From Stenopsyche tienmushanensis (Eukaryota; Arthropoda; Insecta; Trichoptera; Stenopsychidae): a DNA stretch of 64,000 bases. Shown in pieces: positions 33,909 to 44,891 of the stretch (its first letter is position 1; each line of letters starts with the position of its first letter). The stretch lies in assembly GCA_008973525.1 (NCBI GenBank), contig WACJ01000126.1, positions 3,038,001 through 3,102,000 of the forward strand. Direction: 5' to 3'. The notes beneath the pieces were generated by a model. The model had not been told where the DNA came from and ran no database searches. It saw only the letters and a program-made list of their open reading frames with translations. The position numbers and the translations under genes were made by a program.

Positions 33909-35455
33909 TATATGGTCCAAATTTGTAACCACGTGTCTCACACGATATTTTATTTTAAGGAGGCAATAAATTCGGAATCATAAGCAACAATAATTAAATA
34001 TAATTTGAATAATTTAACATAAATTTAATCGGATATTGAAGGAAATGGCACCTCATAAAAATATTTTTTACTGGGAAAATCTCTTATGCAAATTTACTAG
34101 GTTCGATATGGGATATGGTAATGTGAGAATTATTTAATTTAATTTGTAGTTTTATTAACATAAATTCGGTCATTCGTTTTGCACTTACCTAATCTCTGCC
34201 ACAGGGTGGTGCGGTTTTGCTGCGCTCGGACACTGGCGAAACTTTTGTTCTATGAATTTTATTTAATGAGTGCAAGTACGTAATAAATTTGTCTCGGTTT
34301 GGTTTCGGTTCCGTTCCGGCGAAAACTGGAAGTCTGTATAATTTTTATTAACCCGAAAAGCACCCATCTGTGTTATCCGACTTCCTATTTAGAAACTTGC
34401 AGTAGTGTGAAAATTCCCATTTTAATCGGAGAGGTGAAATTACTCACCCTTAATTAAACCAACTATGTATTCGTCTTCAGCACTCGAATTAACCATTCGT
34501 CTTGCGGACCAACTTATTTTGATACATTACTTTGAAGCAAATAGTTATAGTCTTTGGTATTTATTTGTTGGTGAGTTTCGGAATTAAATAATTGCAAATA
34601 TGTTTTAAATTTATGCAAAGTTGCAAGAAATTCATGAAAATAACAAAGCTTTGATTTTATTAAATTCTTATAAAATTAATTAAATAGAATAATTCTAATG
34701 AAAATAACAATATTGTAACCTCCATTCTTGGAAGATAGAATGAAAGACAAACACTCGATGATGTTTTGAACAAATTTTCAATGAAATTGAATCATAAAAA
34801 GTGATATAAAATATCGTACTTTCAGATAAGAATGAAAACTTTAAATTTGAATAGTATTTCGTAAGCTTTCAAAATAACAAATAGACGACTCAAATAATAA
34901 ATATGTTATTGAAACAATTATGAAAGTTAAACTTATTTCAATTAATATATAATTTCATCAACGCGCAAGCCTTGCAATATCTCAAAGAAATTTCAGATTT
35001 GATACTCAAATTAATTCCAAGAAAGAAGACCGATATTCGTATGTGATATTTTGTTACCGTCATGCGTAGGAAGCTCGCTCTTGATCTTATCTTGAAGATT
35101 CACCATACTAAGTGTTACTTATTCACTCTCCTTTAGATCAAATGATTGATAACAATGTGTTCATCTTTATCAAATACCAGGCGCAAAAAGCATATTTAAG
35201 CTTAATGTTAGAGAACCATCCTCTGGTTAATGAAAAAAAAAATACGGAACTGTGGACTTCACAGTTCCACTGGCGTACCAACATAGCAATATGCATACGA
35301 TGTTGCTAGGGAAAAATATCACTGTTATTCCAGCAGTGCCGACCATGTTGGTTTTTATTTAATCCGCGTTTTATTTTACTCAATCATTCTATTTTACAAG
35401 AACCAACACTGATTGACTCTGTCCGTTTGTAAGCCCTCTTCATTATCGTTATGTT
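33909..35455. other. no gene recognised
   Basis: AT-rich, with a GC-richer patch at 34180-34420 that contains GCACTTACCTAATC, a minus-strand splice-donor lookalike. No coding evidence supports an exon there. Confidence 0.35.
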
Positions 35456-35565
35456 CAAGTATGGCTTCCGATCGCGAGCCACTCATTCGTCATATTAGCG
35501 GTCCGAAATGCGGACCGATTGAGCACACAAACCTTATGACCACTCCTCTTCATCTTTTAAGGCCT
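35456..35565 (+). repeat. repeat family F with CGGTCCG hairpin
   Basis: A perfect 7-bp stem at 35499-35517 (CGGTCCG, AAATG, CGGACCG) followed by TTGAGCACACAA and GACCACTCCTC..CATCTTTT. The same order is at 56843-56932. Confidence 0.6.
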
Positions 35566-35929
35566 TTTGCGGCATTTTATATGATCTGTATGATCACGGA
35601 AGCAGCGCAGCATCTAGACACTTTTTATCATAGTATTTTTTTACAACAGTTACCGCCGTCTATAAGTTAGGTCGGATACATTTGGGATTATCTTTGTACA
35701 TTATTTTAAAACTTACATTACAACAGTATTTAATATATTGCATTTAAAATAATATTAATTAACTTAGAAATAAATTGAATTTCCGGAGGGGGAGTGGGGG
35801 AGCATATTAAGCATTCGGGGCAATAAGTTGCCATAAGAAAGCCAGAATATATTTAGCTCATAATTTCTTGCATAGGAGTTTATTTTGCGCTTGGTTTTAG
35901 GATCATAAAATTTCGTTAGCCACAACCAA
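35566..35929. other. no feature seen
   Basis: AT-rich. A short purine run (GGAGGGGGAGTGGGGGAG) is near 35785. Confidence 0.4.
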
Positions 35930-36460
35930 TATAAATAAATAAACCTTAACACTATTGATAGATAGCACACAATATTCGTTCAACAATACACACGTGTGTC
36001 TTCAGTTTTAGTAACATAATAATGCATTGATAAATTGTGTTAACACGCTGAGCTTTAGGTATAAAATTGATTTATGTGGTCTTTTACCATTTATTATCAT
36101 TCTAAGAAGATTTGAGACAAACTTTCCTAAGAAGACCTCATACCTAAAGATTTTCAACCGGATAAGGACAAATTCCATATTATAATTTTTTTAATTTTAT
36201 TTTGTCGTTATCTAATGATGATTGATGTAATGATACTTTATTTTGTACTATATAAAAAATCGTTCAAATTGTATTATAGTTTATAAAAATAATATTTAAA
36301 CGTGTAGGGGGACCTTTACAGCACGATCTTTTCATCGATGTACGAGTGTAGGCTGAGACACACTCTGTTTCCGATTTTCGCACTCAATATGCGTGAATAC
36401 TCTTTTTGTATTACTCGAGTCCGAACGCAAATATGTGCGATTACTCATCAACGGATTGAT
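35930..36460 (+). repeat. TTAA-MITE family, long internal version
   Basis: Modules in order: AACACTATTGATAGATAGCA, CAACAATACACACGTGTGTC, CCTCATACCTAAAGATTTTC, AATATTTAAACGTGTAGGGG, CATCGATGTACGAGTGTAGG, ACTCATCAACGGATTGA. It is longer than the complete copies and so carries extra internal sequence. Confidence 0.55.
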
Positions 36461-36839
36461 GAACGCAGGTATGTTTTAATTTAATATGAATATATTTATA
36501 GACGCTTTTCGCTCTGGTTCAGATGCAAACATTTATATCGGCTGTCATTCCGGGGAAAATAACGGTTTTTTTGGTTTTTGATTCAGTTTCAGTTCAAAAC
36601 CCTGCTTTATATTAAGAGTCAAGGAATTAATCCACTACATAAACACAAAACAATTTTAAAATTGCATTTCAATAAATATTTTATTCGGGTTTTAAGTGTT
36701 TTATTAGCACCAATATAGGACTTCATTGTATTAAAGTAATATTATATTAAGGATTTAATAGCTTTGTATTTATTCCTCAATAAATGTTGCCTTTGCATGC
36801 TTATCGTTTCTTTCAAATGTAAATCTTCGCATTATCTTC

Positions 36840-37330
36840 ATGTTCTTACTATTTTAGGTGGATAAAGCGTTCAAAATAAGCCAATTTTCATTTAGACGAA
36901 TCCGGCATGTCATTCCAGAATTTTACCTTAAAACTCTCGGAGGAAATCCCGTAATGATACTAGCGAGTGTTCGATTCGGCCTGTGGGGAGAGCTCCGACC
37001 GCTTTTCCCGGATAGTGTGAGTAGGATAATCGCTAAAAGAGAGTCCTTCCCGGGAATCCGGGAACAAGTTAAGACCGGAGTTAAGTGAGACGAAAATATG
37101 AAACTCGAGGGAATCTTAGTTACCCGGCAAGCAAATTTACTGGCATTTCACTAAACGGAAACACTGGCAGAGCAACTGTCTCCCGGCTCCAAATTATCTT
37201 ATATATTTCCCCTCGGCCCGTTTGGTATCGTGATGTTCCTTGATGATTAATGTCAAGAGAGATCCTTTGAGTGGGATGTAGCGATTTTCTCATCTTCACG
37301 TACCTCATTATCATCGGTTTAGGCCTCATT
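36840..37330 (+). other. repeat-free island with exon-like frame 36858-37014
   Basis: TTCTTACTATTTTAG directly precedes an open frame (VDKAFKISQFSFRRIRHVIP..., 36858 on) of balanced composition that stays open to 37088. A GTGAGT donor lookalike is at about 37015. I recognise no domain. Further GC-rich non-coding-looking text runs to 37330. It may be an isolated exon or conserved regulatory DNA. Confidence 0.25.
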
Positions 37331-37985
37331 ATTACCTCCATGGATACACATTTTACAATTTATTTTCATAATCAAAATATCTCCCATACTCATAACAACA
37401 GCAGGATGAATCAATCTCGATCGAAATACTTAATTAACAATTCTTCCCTTATATCACCACATCGCAATTGAAACTGTATGCGCTTTTATACATATTTTGA
37501 TATAAATGAATCTGGAAACGTAGCATCGCATGGGCGAATTGATGCATATTACGAATTCAGTCCGGCTTGAGAAAGTTTAGCGGGATGCATCGATTTGAAT
37601 AGTATTTTCTAGGAATTCCTCCAGAAAGGTCGTCAATCTTCCCATTGTTGCGGTATTCCAGAAGAGCCGCACTTTCAAAAGGGAATTGCGCCGATTGAGT
37701 GCATCGGATTCGATGCATCAAATTTATTCACGCTGACGAAATTCAACAGCAGAGCTTTGTTTCAAAGGCAATGCCATCATGCATTTATTGAACTTATTTC
37801 CGTGTCCCACATTTTTATTCGAGAGATAAGACATCGTCTTCTTGTCTTTCTTATTGACTGAAAATCGATCAATAACAGTGAACTATTTTTGAACAAAGTC
37901 CCCGAATAATCTTCACTTCAGGTGAACGAATGTGGGCTCTTCTTTCGGTACTTTTCAATATGCTGTTAGAAAATAGAATTGAATA
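37331..37985. other. no gene recognised
   Basis: Mixed composition, GC-richer at 37540-37830 with repeated GATGCAT-type text (GGATGCATCGATTTG, TTCGATGCATCAAA). No frame of note. Confidence 0.35.
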
Positions 37986-38324
37986 TTAACCCTTTGATTA
38001 ACGAATTAATCTTAAATTGAGTTAAACATGGATGCTTCGTCCACACAATTCTACTTTTCCTTCAGGTCCGCGCAGAGTAAGTCAATCTTGTATATCAATA
38101 AATGATCTTAACACTTTTGATAGCACATAATTTTTGTTTATTTCTTCGCGTAAACATAAGCAATAGATACGTGTGTTTTCATATATTTGAGAATATTTAA
38201 ACATGTAGAGGTACCTTTACAGCATAACCTTTCCATCGATATACGACTGTCTGTTGAGATACAAGACACCCCTCTCGTTATCACTCCGAACGCACATATG
38301 CACGATCACTCATTAACAGCTTAA
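37986..38324 (+). mobile_element. TTAA-flanked MITE, complete (339 bp)
   Basis: It begins TTAACCCTTTGATTAACGAA and ends CACTCATTAACAGCTTAA, which are imperfect inverted repeats each closed by TTAA. All internal modules of the family are present in order. It has no transposase. The TTAA target and CCC-type ends are those of piggyBac-superfamily elements. Confidence 0.75.
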
Positions 38325-39432
38325 TTCACAAAAAATATCAATAATTTTATTTGTTGTTGAATTTAAAAGAAATCTCAGCATTTTATACCGTTACAATATA
38401 TTATACATTTTTTTATATAACCATATATGTTCATATTCTCCTTATCATTTTTGAAAATTTCGTTTAATTAGAATAAAATCTTTTTGACTGATCTGGTTGA
38501 CATGTATTCAATGGCAGCCAAATAATAAGAACTTGCAATCGATTAACTTTATATACATTTTCATGTATTGCGATTTGTTGCAAAATTACCATGTATTTCT
38601 ATTAATGTACTGTAAAAAATATCCACTTAAACAGTATAAAAATACGTTTTTAAATTAAACCCGGATATTTGACATCAATATGCCAATTCTATAAAAAAAT
38701 GGTATATGATACTAATCTAATCGTCACTTTTTTGATAATGAAACGTTTAAAATGATAATGAGAATGAAATATTAAAGGTGATGTTTGTGAAGTACTGTCA
38801 TATGATCTTCTTAATTGCATTTAATGACATTATCTTAAGGTTTAAATAAAAGGATATGTCATAATAAAACAATTATTAAACTATTATTGGTAGTGCCAAA
38901 AATATGTGCCGTTTTTACACTTATATTTATAAAATTATTAAAAAATAAGGGATTTTTGTAATGTTTTTTTTTTGTTTTACGCCTTGGAACAGTCAATGTT
39001 CAATTTGTTCTAACCGGTCTTACAATATGAACGATTTCAATTTTCATAAAAAAGTACACAAATTAGTTTAGAACATTTTTATCGGGTAATGTTGCTAGAT
39101 GAATAAGATAATGAGAGACCTAACACAATAGATAGCGAAGTTCTACGACCAATCCAGGTGAAAGAATCAAATCCAGGTCTTTCAAGCAATATATTTAAAA
39201 GGCAATGGCTAAACAAAGAACAATGAACAATCCATGGAGCAAATCCGGGTAAAGTGATGTTGTGCGTTTTGTGGGATTTTCCAGTGATTGCTTCTGACGT
39301 GTATTGTCAATAATTAGAGGCATTGAAGAAGAAACTCGATTATAATTGTCTAGAACTCATTCAGCAAAAAATACCGGAAAATACGGAATGGGAGTTTGAA
39401 ATAACTGCCTTTCTTCGATATTTGCTGGGATA
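38325..39432. other. AT-rich, no feature seen
   Basis: No repeat family or coding signal recognised. Confidence 0.4.
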
Positions 39433-39770
39433 TGTAGCGTAGGCGATTTACTATACCCACGTAGTAGCGCTATTAATCTGAGCAGATTTAATACGCCAGA
39501 TTAACAGCGACATCTTCCATCTCTCTTCAGGTGCAATATGTTATTTTAACAGCGCCATCTCTTGTGTCCCTGCGGAGACATTGCACCTGCATACCGACCG
39601 ATCGCTTCTTGCGCGTGCACCGTTGCCGGTTTGATAGTTAAGTACAGGTGGCGGAGGTCGGAAGAGTCGTCGGTTAGCCTTGGCTGGGGGAGGTCGTCCC
39701 TCCTGCACCCAGATCTCTCTCTCTCTCTCTCTCGTGTGAAATAAATAGTTATTTAGGCCATCCCGAAGAG
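39433..39770 (+). mobile_element. LTR, hairpin-LTR family L1 (insertion subgroup)
   Basis: It starts TGTAGCGTAGGCGATTTACT and holds the full L1 block order, a hairpin at 39682-39710, a (CT)n run and GTGTGAAATAAATAGTTATT. It has the 28-base insertion (39477-39504) also found in the minus copy at 26157-26186. After AATAAATAG the sequence differs from the copy at 5859, turning to a GC-rich segment up to about 39840. Confidence 0.75.
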
Positions 39771-39918
39771 CACGTGCGGGCAGGAAGCCGCCCGGGGACT
39801 CTACCCCCTAGAGCGCCCCGCCTCAACGTATATGAAAAACGGCACGTATTTTTGGCCCTACCGATATTTAAAACAACATTGGACCAATTTTTTGTAAACC
39901 AACATTAAAAATATTATA

Positions 39919-40093
39919 CAGTCGACCTTTATAGCGTCTATTTCTATAGAGTTTTTTCTATAACGTTTGTGGCGTCTTTTACATATGAAACTATAGACGT
40001 GTAAATTTTGTAATGACGCCTAACTTTCTATAGCGTATTCATTCTATATATAACACGATCCCAATCTTTCGACTGTTATAGATGGGTTGACTG
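39919..40093. mobile_element. pogo-like MITE
   Basis: TA-flanked. The left end CAGTCGACCTTTATAGCGTC and right end CTGTTATAGATGGGTTGACTG form an inverted repeat. It is 175 bp long and rich in CTATA. It is related to 33729-33908. Confidence 0.7.
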
Positions 40094-40242
40094 TATATAG
40101 GATGTTTTGCACATGGACGGACTATTTTTTTTTTTTGGGAATTAGGGAGATCTTTTGCTACATTTTACACATAGACCCTATGCCTAAATTTATTGAAATA
40201 TTTTATTTTTCATTTTAAAAAAATATCTGTACGTCTCTAGAC

Positions 40243-40375
40243 AAAGAAATTCAGTGTTGTTAGGCCCAAAAACCGTGGAAGTCACGGAATAGGGCACATT
40301 CCCAGGCAAATAAATACAGTGGTGTCAGATCTGAAGACCGTGCGAGCCGCGGAATAGGGTTGCCAAAATAATTAA
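40243..40375 (+). repeat. 60-bp repeat family E, tandem pair
   Basis: Two units contain AAAAACCGTGGAAGTCACGG / AAGACCGTGCGAGCCGCGGA, each followed by AATAGGG. A CAGGCAAATAAAT spacer separates them. A monomer lies inverted at 11348-11430. Confidence 0.65.
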
Positions 40376-40619
40376 TTTACACAACAGAGGCGTCCATAAA
40401 ACAAATCCTAATTGAAGGAATAACATTTGCAAAAATGAAAGACGAAATGCGGTAGAAAGGTGTTTTTTAACGCTGACCCTGGCATATTAGTACCTCTTCA
40501 AGTTTAACAACATATCGAATTTGTATGACATGTAGCATATTGTAGCATAGTAGCATACATGTAGAATATGATGTGATTTATTTAGTTTATAAGTCATGAC
40601 ATATATTCATATGGTGATT

Positions 40620-41300
40620 AGGTGCTTAGGTATTCCGAAGTCGATTCAAGAGATGTCTCAGCTCCTACTCAGCTTTTCCGATTCGATAAAAATTTCATCG
40701 ACGCGACTTAAAATGCCACCAGATGCATATATGCCTGCAAAATAGACGGCATTTGTCGAAAAGTTTACAACTCTTTCTTTTACGGGCGTTTCTGGGAAAA
40801 GGCTCTACACGCCACCTGTGCAACCCAACACGCGATCGGTTCTTCCGGGGTTTCCCCCGCGATTGCTATGCAAACATCTCCTTTTAGTGCGGCGTTCGGC
40901 TGCATCAGCCAATACTTTCGAAAGCACAAAGCCTTTTTACATCCGCCCTGCAAATAATAAATGCAGGGCCGCTCTTTCGCCAGCTCGGGAAACTTCGTGC
41001 GGGTTCGGCCCACATTCGGCCGGAAGTTGCGCGGAAAAATCCCCGACACGGAACAGAATGATAATGACGGCATTTTTTTATTATACGGAGTCGCATGCAA
41101 ACGACAACTTAATTTTTCCGTTTTCAGCCTTTTTCGTATACGGCTCAGTCGTATTGAATACGAAAAAATAAATATTAAACATCACGCCATGTCGCGTTCC
41201 AAGCGGGCGGAAAAATCTTGTTTGGCGTTTATTGTTCGTATGTGATTTTTCCTTAAAGTGAAAACTATATATCCGATAAACAATCCTTGATAAAATTCTA
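40620..41300. other. repeat-free island, candidate regulatory DNA
   Basis: One of the most GC-balanced segments. It has POU/octamer-like ATGCAAAC twice (about 40868 and 41094), a perfect 8-bp stem at 40945-40969 and TAAATATTAAACAT text. Four overlapping frames of 63-117 codons on both strands contradict one another, which argues for composition rather than a gene. Confidence 0.35.
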
Positions 41301-41994
41301 TTACGTTCCCGCATTATTCCCGAGGAAATCGAATGAAAATGAAAATGTTTGGAATTCGCTCTGTTTTTATAAGAAAATCAAATATTTCCTTTTCGTTTTC
41401 GAGTATTTGTTCAGTAAGTAAAATAATTGAACAATTGAGTTGACTTATAATTTTCACGAAAACTTTATGTTATGGAGTTTTAATGAATACACGATATCTT
41501 AGACATGCTGGCCTCGTGTTGATTTAACAAATTGATATGGCAATAGTTTTTTTTTATAATTCCATTATTTGATAAACGAATCGACGCTTCACTAATCTAA
41601 TTTTAGTGCCAAACAATAAAAAATATATCAAACAACAAACTTAAATACTAAGTACACAAGTATAATAACAGATTTAGCTTAGAAAAGAAATGTTATTTTT
41701 TTCAAATGTTATCCTTGATAAATATTTATTTGAAGAGGTGATTTTGCATTATTCAATGCTATTCAGCAAAATATTGACATTAAAATAGAATAGACAGATT
41801 ATCTACAAAATGTACAAAGCAATATTTAAGCTTAAAAATGACACAAAAGTCGTAAGAAGGCAACGAAATGTTATAAAACTCCTATAAGATGATAATATTT
41901 TAAATTTACCAGTAGTGTTAGATCTTCAAAAACCTATTGAATAACTATCAATAAAATTTAGCTTTTTCTGATCAATTGCAAAATATCTATACAA
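41301..41994. other. AT-rich, no feature seen
   Basis: Nothing recognisable. Confidence 0.4.
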
Positions 41995-42170
41995 TCTTGC
42001 GATGTATGCGGGGAAGCTCTCCGTCTCTGTCTCTCGAACTGCGCTACGTTCTCTCTCTGTCTCTGTCTGTCTCAGAGCTCAATGTATAATACAAAAGTGC
42101 TCTTTATGAATAAATTGAGGGGGATCGCAGGCCCTCCGATAGTACTCCTTTAGGTGTTAAGATCATTACA
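41995..42170 (+). repeat. TTAA-MITE family, degenerate fragment with CT-rich expansion
   Basis: GCTCTCCGTCTCTGTCTCTC duplicates the family's CTGTCTC module twice. Then GAGCTCAATGTATAATACAA and GTACTCCTTTAGGTGTTAAG parallel the family 3' end. Confidence 0.45.
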
Positions 42171-42644
42171 CGTGCAAATTAATTAATGACACTTTTATAT
42201 TTTAACATTTTATATATCTTTACACTTTTATGAATATAATTATAGTCTCTCTAATTTTGCTGTGTGTAATCTTTCATAAAACAATTGACAAGACGCATGG
42301 CTTCTTGGGTCAAATATTACAACAATATATGAATTGATGTCTTTTTCGACTTTGTTTTTTTTTGTTGAGAAAACACATTGTAATCCTTTAAAATACTATG
42401 CAGCTTTCTATTCAAGCGTAGTGAGCGAGACTCACCTCTTGAATTGCGACATCAAATCATATGGTGAGTGAGAGTCACCTCTCGAGTGCCCTTGATCATA
42501 ATCAAAGTTAAATGTTTAAAGTTGATTAAACGTGAAGAATGAAAATGTACAGTTTTTTTAATAATTATATTTTTCTATTTTAACAAAATTATTATTTGAT
42601 TCCACTTAACCCCTTGTAATTATTATAAGGCGACGAGTAAAGTC

Positions 42645-42730
42645 AGACATTTTGTTTAGTCATGACGACCTCTCCATCGGAAGAGTTTACTGTGACTGAA
42701 CAAAATGGCGGATAAACACGCAAGACAAAT
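42645..42730 (-). mobile_element. mariner M1 5'-region fragment
   Basis: CTCCATCGGAAGAGTTTACT and GACTGAACAAAATGGCGGAT match the M1 leader in reverse complement. Confidence 0.55.
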
Positions 42731-44169
42731 CTCCTCTACACACCAGGTATGTTAATTTCTAAACAAAAAAAATCTCCCAGCCTCATGATTTTTTGCAATT
42801 ATTATAAATAAACAAATAGAATTGCAGAGGAATTTCATAAGCATGAAATACTTGAACTGTCAAATCAAACTATCAAATATCATCGAACCCCTTAATAAAC
42901 CCAAACAATCCCCCAAAGTTCGTAGATGACATTCCAATGTTATCCAACGGGATGCTATCGTCCACGTTGAGAATTGCAGACTTCTAGTTAAAGCCTATTA
43001 AAGTTGGTTATGAATGGATCTGGATACGATAACACTGGGATTACAATATATTTTCACCCTTGATGAGGGTGCGCTTTAATTTCTGTTTTTGTAAAGGTTA
43101 ATCTTAAAAACTTATATACATAGGGGTGCTTCCAAAAATTATCAAAGGGTAGGCATTGATTGTCGTTTACGTCCACGCTTGGATTATTTTTCTTTCTTAT
43201 TGTTAGATAGTTTTTAGCAACCTATTTATGGGTCTATTGTCAACCATTTTGATATACATATATTTTAAAAATGTGGTCGCTAGTATACCTTCTGTAGATT
43301 TGAACCCATGATGATTGAGTGACTAGTTTGACCGTTTAATCGCGGGACTACTTACAGTGATTTATTCATAATTTGAAGCAGTGAGAAGTCATGAAAAACA
43401 GAGGACCTATTCGGGTCATGATCTTCTTCCAGCAAAAATGAATACATATTACCAGATTTAACGTCATTATCTAGGATCAAAGATGGCCGTATCAAGCAAA
43501 TGGAACATGGCTTTTTAACAGAGTGTTTTTATAAAGACGCTTGTAAATTGGTAACATTTGATCTGGTACATAGGTTTCATTAAATCTTACAATGACATCA
43601 AGAATTTTACGCATATTATTTGCAAGCAAAATTGTATTTAAGCATGGCCTCGTTATGTTCGTCATAATTCTCCGTTACAGTAATACATCTTTGTTGAAAT
43701 CCCTTGTTCATTTCTTGACATTATGAACAGCATAAGGGAGGCTTCCCTCTGATAATGTGCTAAAAAAAAGCTTCTCTCTGCTTTAAAAGATTATTTCGGG
43801 TCGCATTTTTACGACCTAATCTTCTGTGTATGCATTATCCGTAAAAATGAGATTATTCCCATAATTGCGAGCGTAATTTCACAAATGAGCGTTAAACGGA
43901 AAGCCTCGGGTGTTAAAGTGGGAAGAACGTATTCCAGTCATGTATGATCGTTATCAATGAATGAGTCTACCATAACGGAAGCAGAAGGAAACCTGTTACA
44001 ATCTTTGAGGCGATCAAAGACATGGGGCGATGTTCGACAAAAAGGAATTCCAGTGGGAATATTGGAATTTGCAGCTAAGCACATTGTTCCACTTACGGCA
44101 TTTCATAACATATCATAAGGAAGCGTCTGGAATTTTCAACAGGAGATCGATCCAAAAACTGAATGCAGT
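42731..44169. other. no gene recognised
   Basis: Mixed AT-rich DNA. A tRNA-like remnant is noted separately at 43285-43365. The segment 43880-44170 has balanced composition without a known domain. Confidence 0.35.
43285..43365 (-). repeat. tRNA-like remnant or SINE head
   Basis: The minus strand holds GGGTTCAAATCTAC, a good B-box. About 30 bases upstream is CCCGCGATTAAACGG, a poor A-box match. The cloverleaf cannot be closed convincingly, so it is a remnant at best. Confidence 0.3.
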
Positions 44170-44891
44170 TGAATGCTTGTTTAAAGCCATTGTTTCGACT
44201 GTTACAGTATCTCAGGTGTGAAGTGATGAACCCATGTGTCATCCAAGATAATGAATTAATGCAAAAAGTACACAACTTTATTACGGTAAAACATCGCCAA
44301 ACACTTTTTATTCTATTGTGATTAAATACGGCACCCATTTTGCGCACAGCTTTATCATGTCTAATTTCATTTGGTCAATTTTTGTCTTAGCAGCTCGTAT
44401 GGCCTCGTTTAAACTCTGCCATTCAATGTTTTAACCCTTTGAGAAGAGAGCTAATTTTAAAATGATGTAAACGTAGATGCTTTGGGTTGTGGATCTATAT
44501 AATCGATGTACGCAAAACACTCTTCATCTGTCTCTCTCTGAACTCAACGCGTAAGAATGCTCTTTCAGAATCACAGGAATTCGATCGCAAATACGCGATT
44601 GTACTCCTCAAAAGGTTAATGTCGTAAATAAAGGAGCAGAGTCCTTCAGAGTAGAATCTAGCTCGGCTTTAATATTGGTTGGAATGAGACCATTCAAATA
44701 TCACATAATGGTGACCAAATTTTTCCATGTTTACAAATTCACTGAGAACGTTCACTGTTGATGGCTGCCAAACAAATACTTAACAACAGCGTCTTCAAAC
44801 TTGAAACTTAAGCTTTATAAGGTAAGTGACAACAACAAAAGACAACAGCCATCTATACGTCAGGTCGGGTACTTCTGGGACTACTCTCGTA
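44170..44891 (-). pseudogene. mariner family M2 copy, interrupted by a TTAA MITE
   Basis: The minus strand starts with the terminal repeat TACGAGAGTAGTCCCAGAAG (44891) and a leader identical in layout to 19073-19195. The start MEKFGHHYVIFEW follows (about 44730), then LIPTNIKAELDSTLKDSAPL. A 189-bp MITE is inserted here (44431-44619). It resumes with the helix-turn-helix region, jumps by deletion to DKAVRKMGAVFNHN and a LDDTWVHHFTPE-like catalytic segment (about 44240), and ends near QSKQW. Several frameshifts are present. Confidence 0.75.
44431..44619. mobile_element. TTAA MITE nested in mariner, complete (189 bp)
   Basis: It begins TTAACCCTTTGAGAAGAGAG and ends ACTCCTCAAAAGGTTAA, a terminal inverted repeat bounded by TTAA on each side. 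Joining the flanks gives CAATGTTTTAATGTCGTAAA, which aligns base for base with the uninterrupted mariner text CAATATTTTACGGTTGTAAA at 23190-23210. This demonstrates a TTAA target duplication. Confidence 0.85.

Noticed and set aside
34180..34420. Minus-strand exon ending at the donor lookalike GGTAAGTG
   Set aside because: No sustained open frame and no acceptor within a reasonable distance; a single donor motif is not enough.
40780..41314. Overlapping frames of 63-117 codons on both strands
   Set aside because: They contradict one another and show no domain; they are explained by GC-balanced composition.
43130..43165. Mariner-like end GGGGTGCTTCCAAAAATTAT
   Set aside because: There is no matching opposite end and no transposase text nearby.
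43983..44221. Open frame 44030-44221 as a plus-strand gene fragment
   Set aside because: It lies antisense to the decayed 3' side of the mariner copy, and no family is recognisable.
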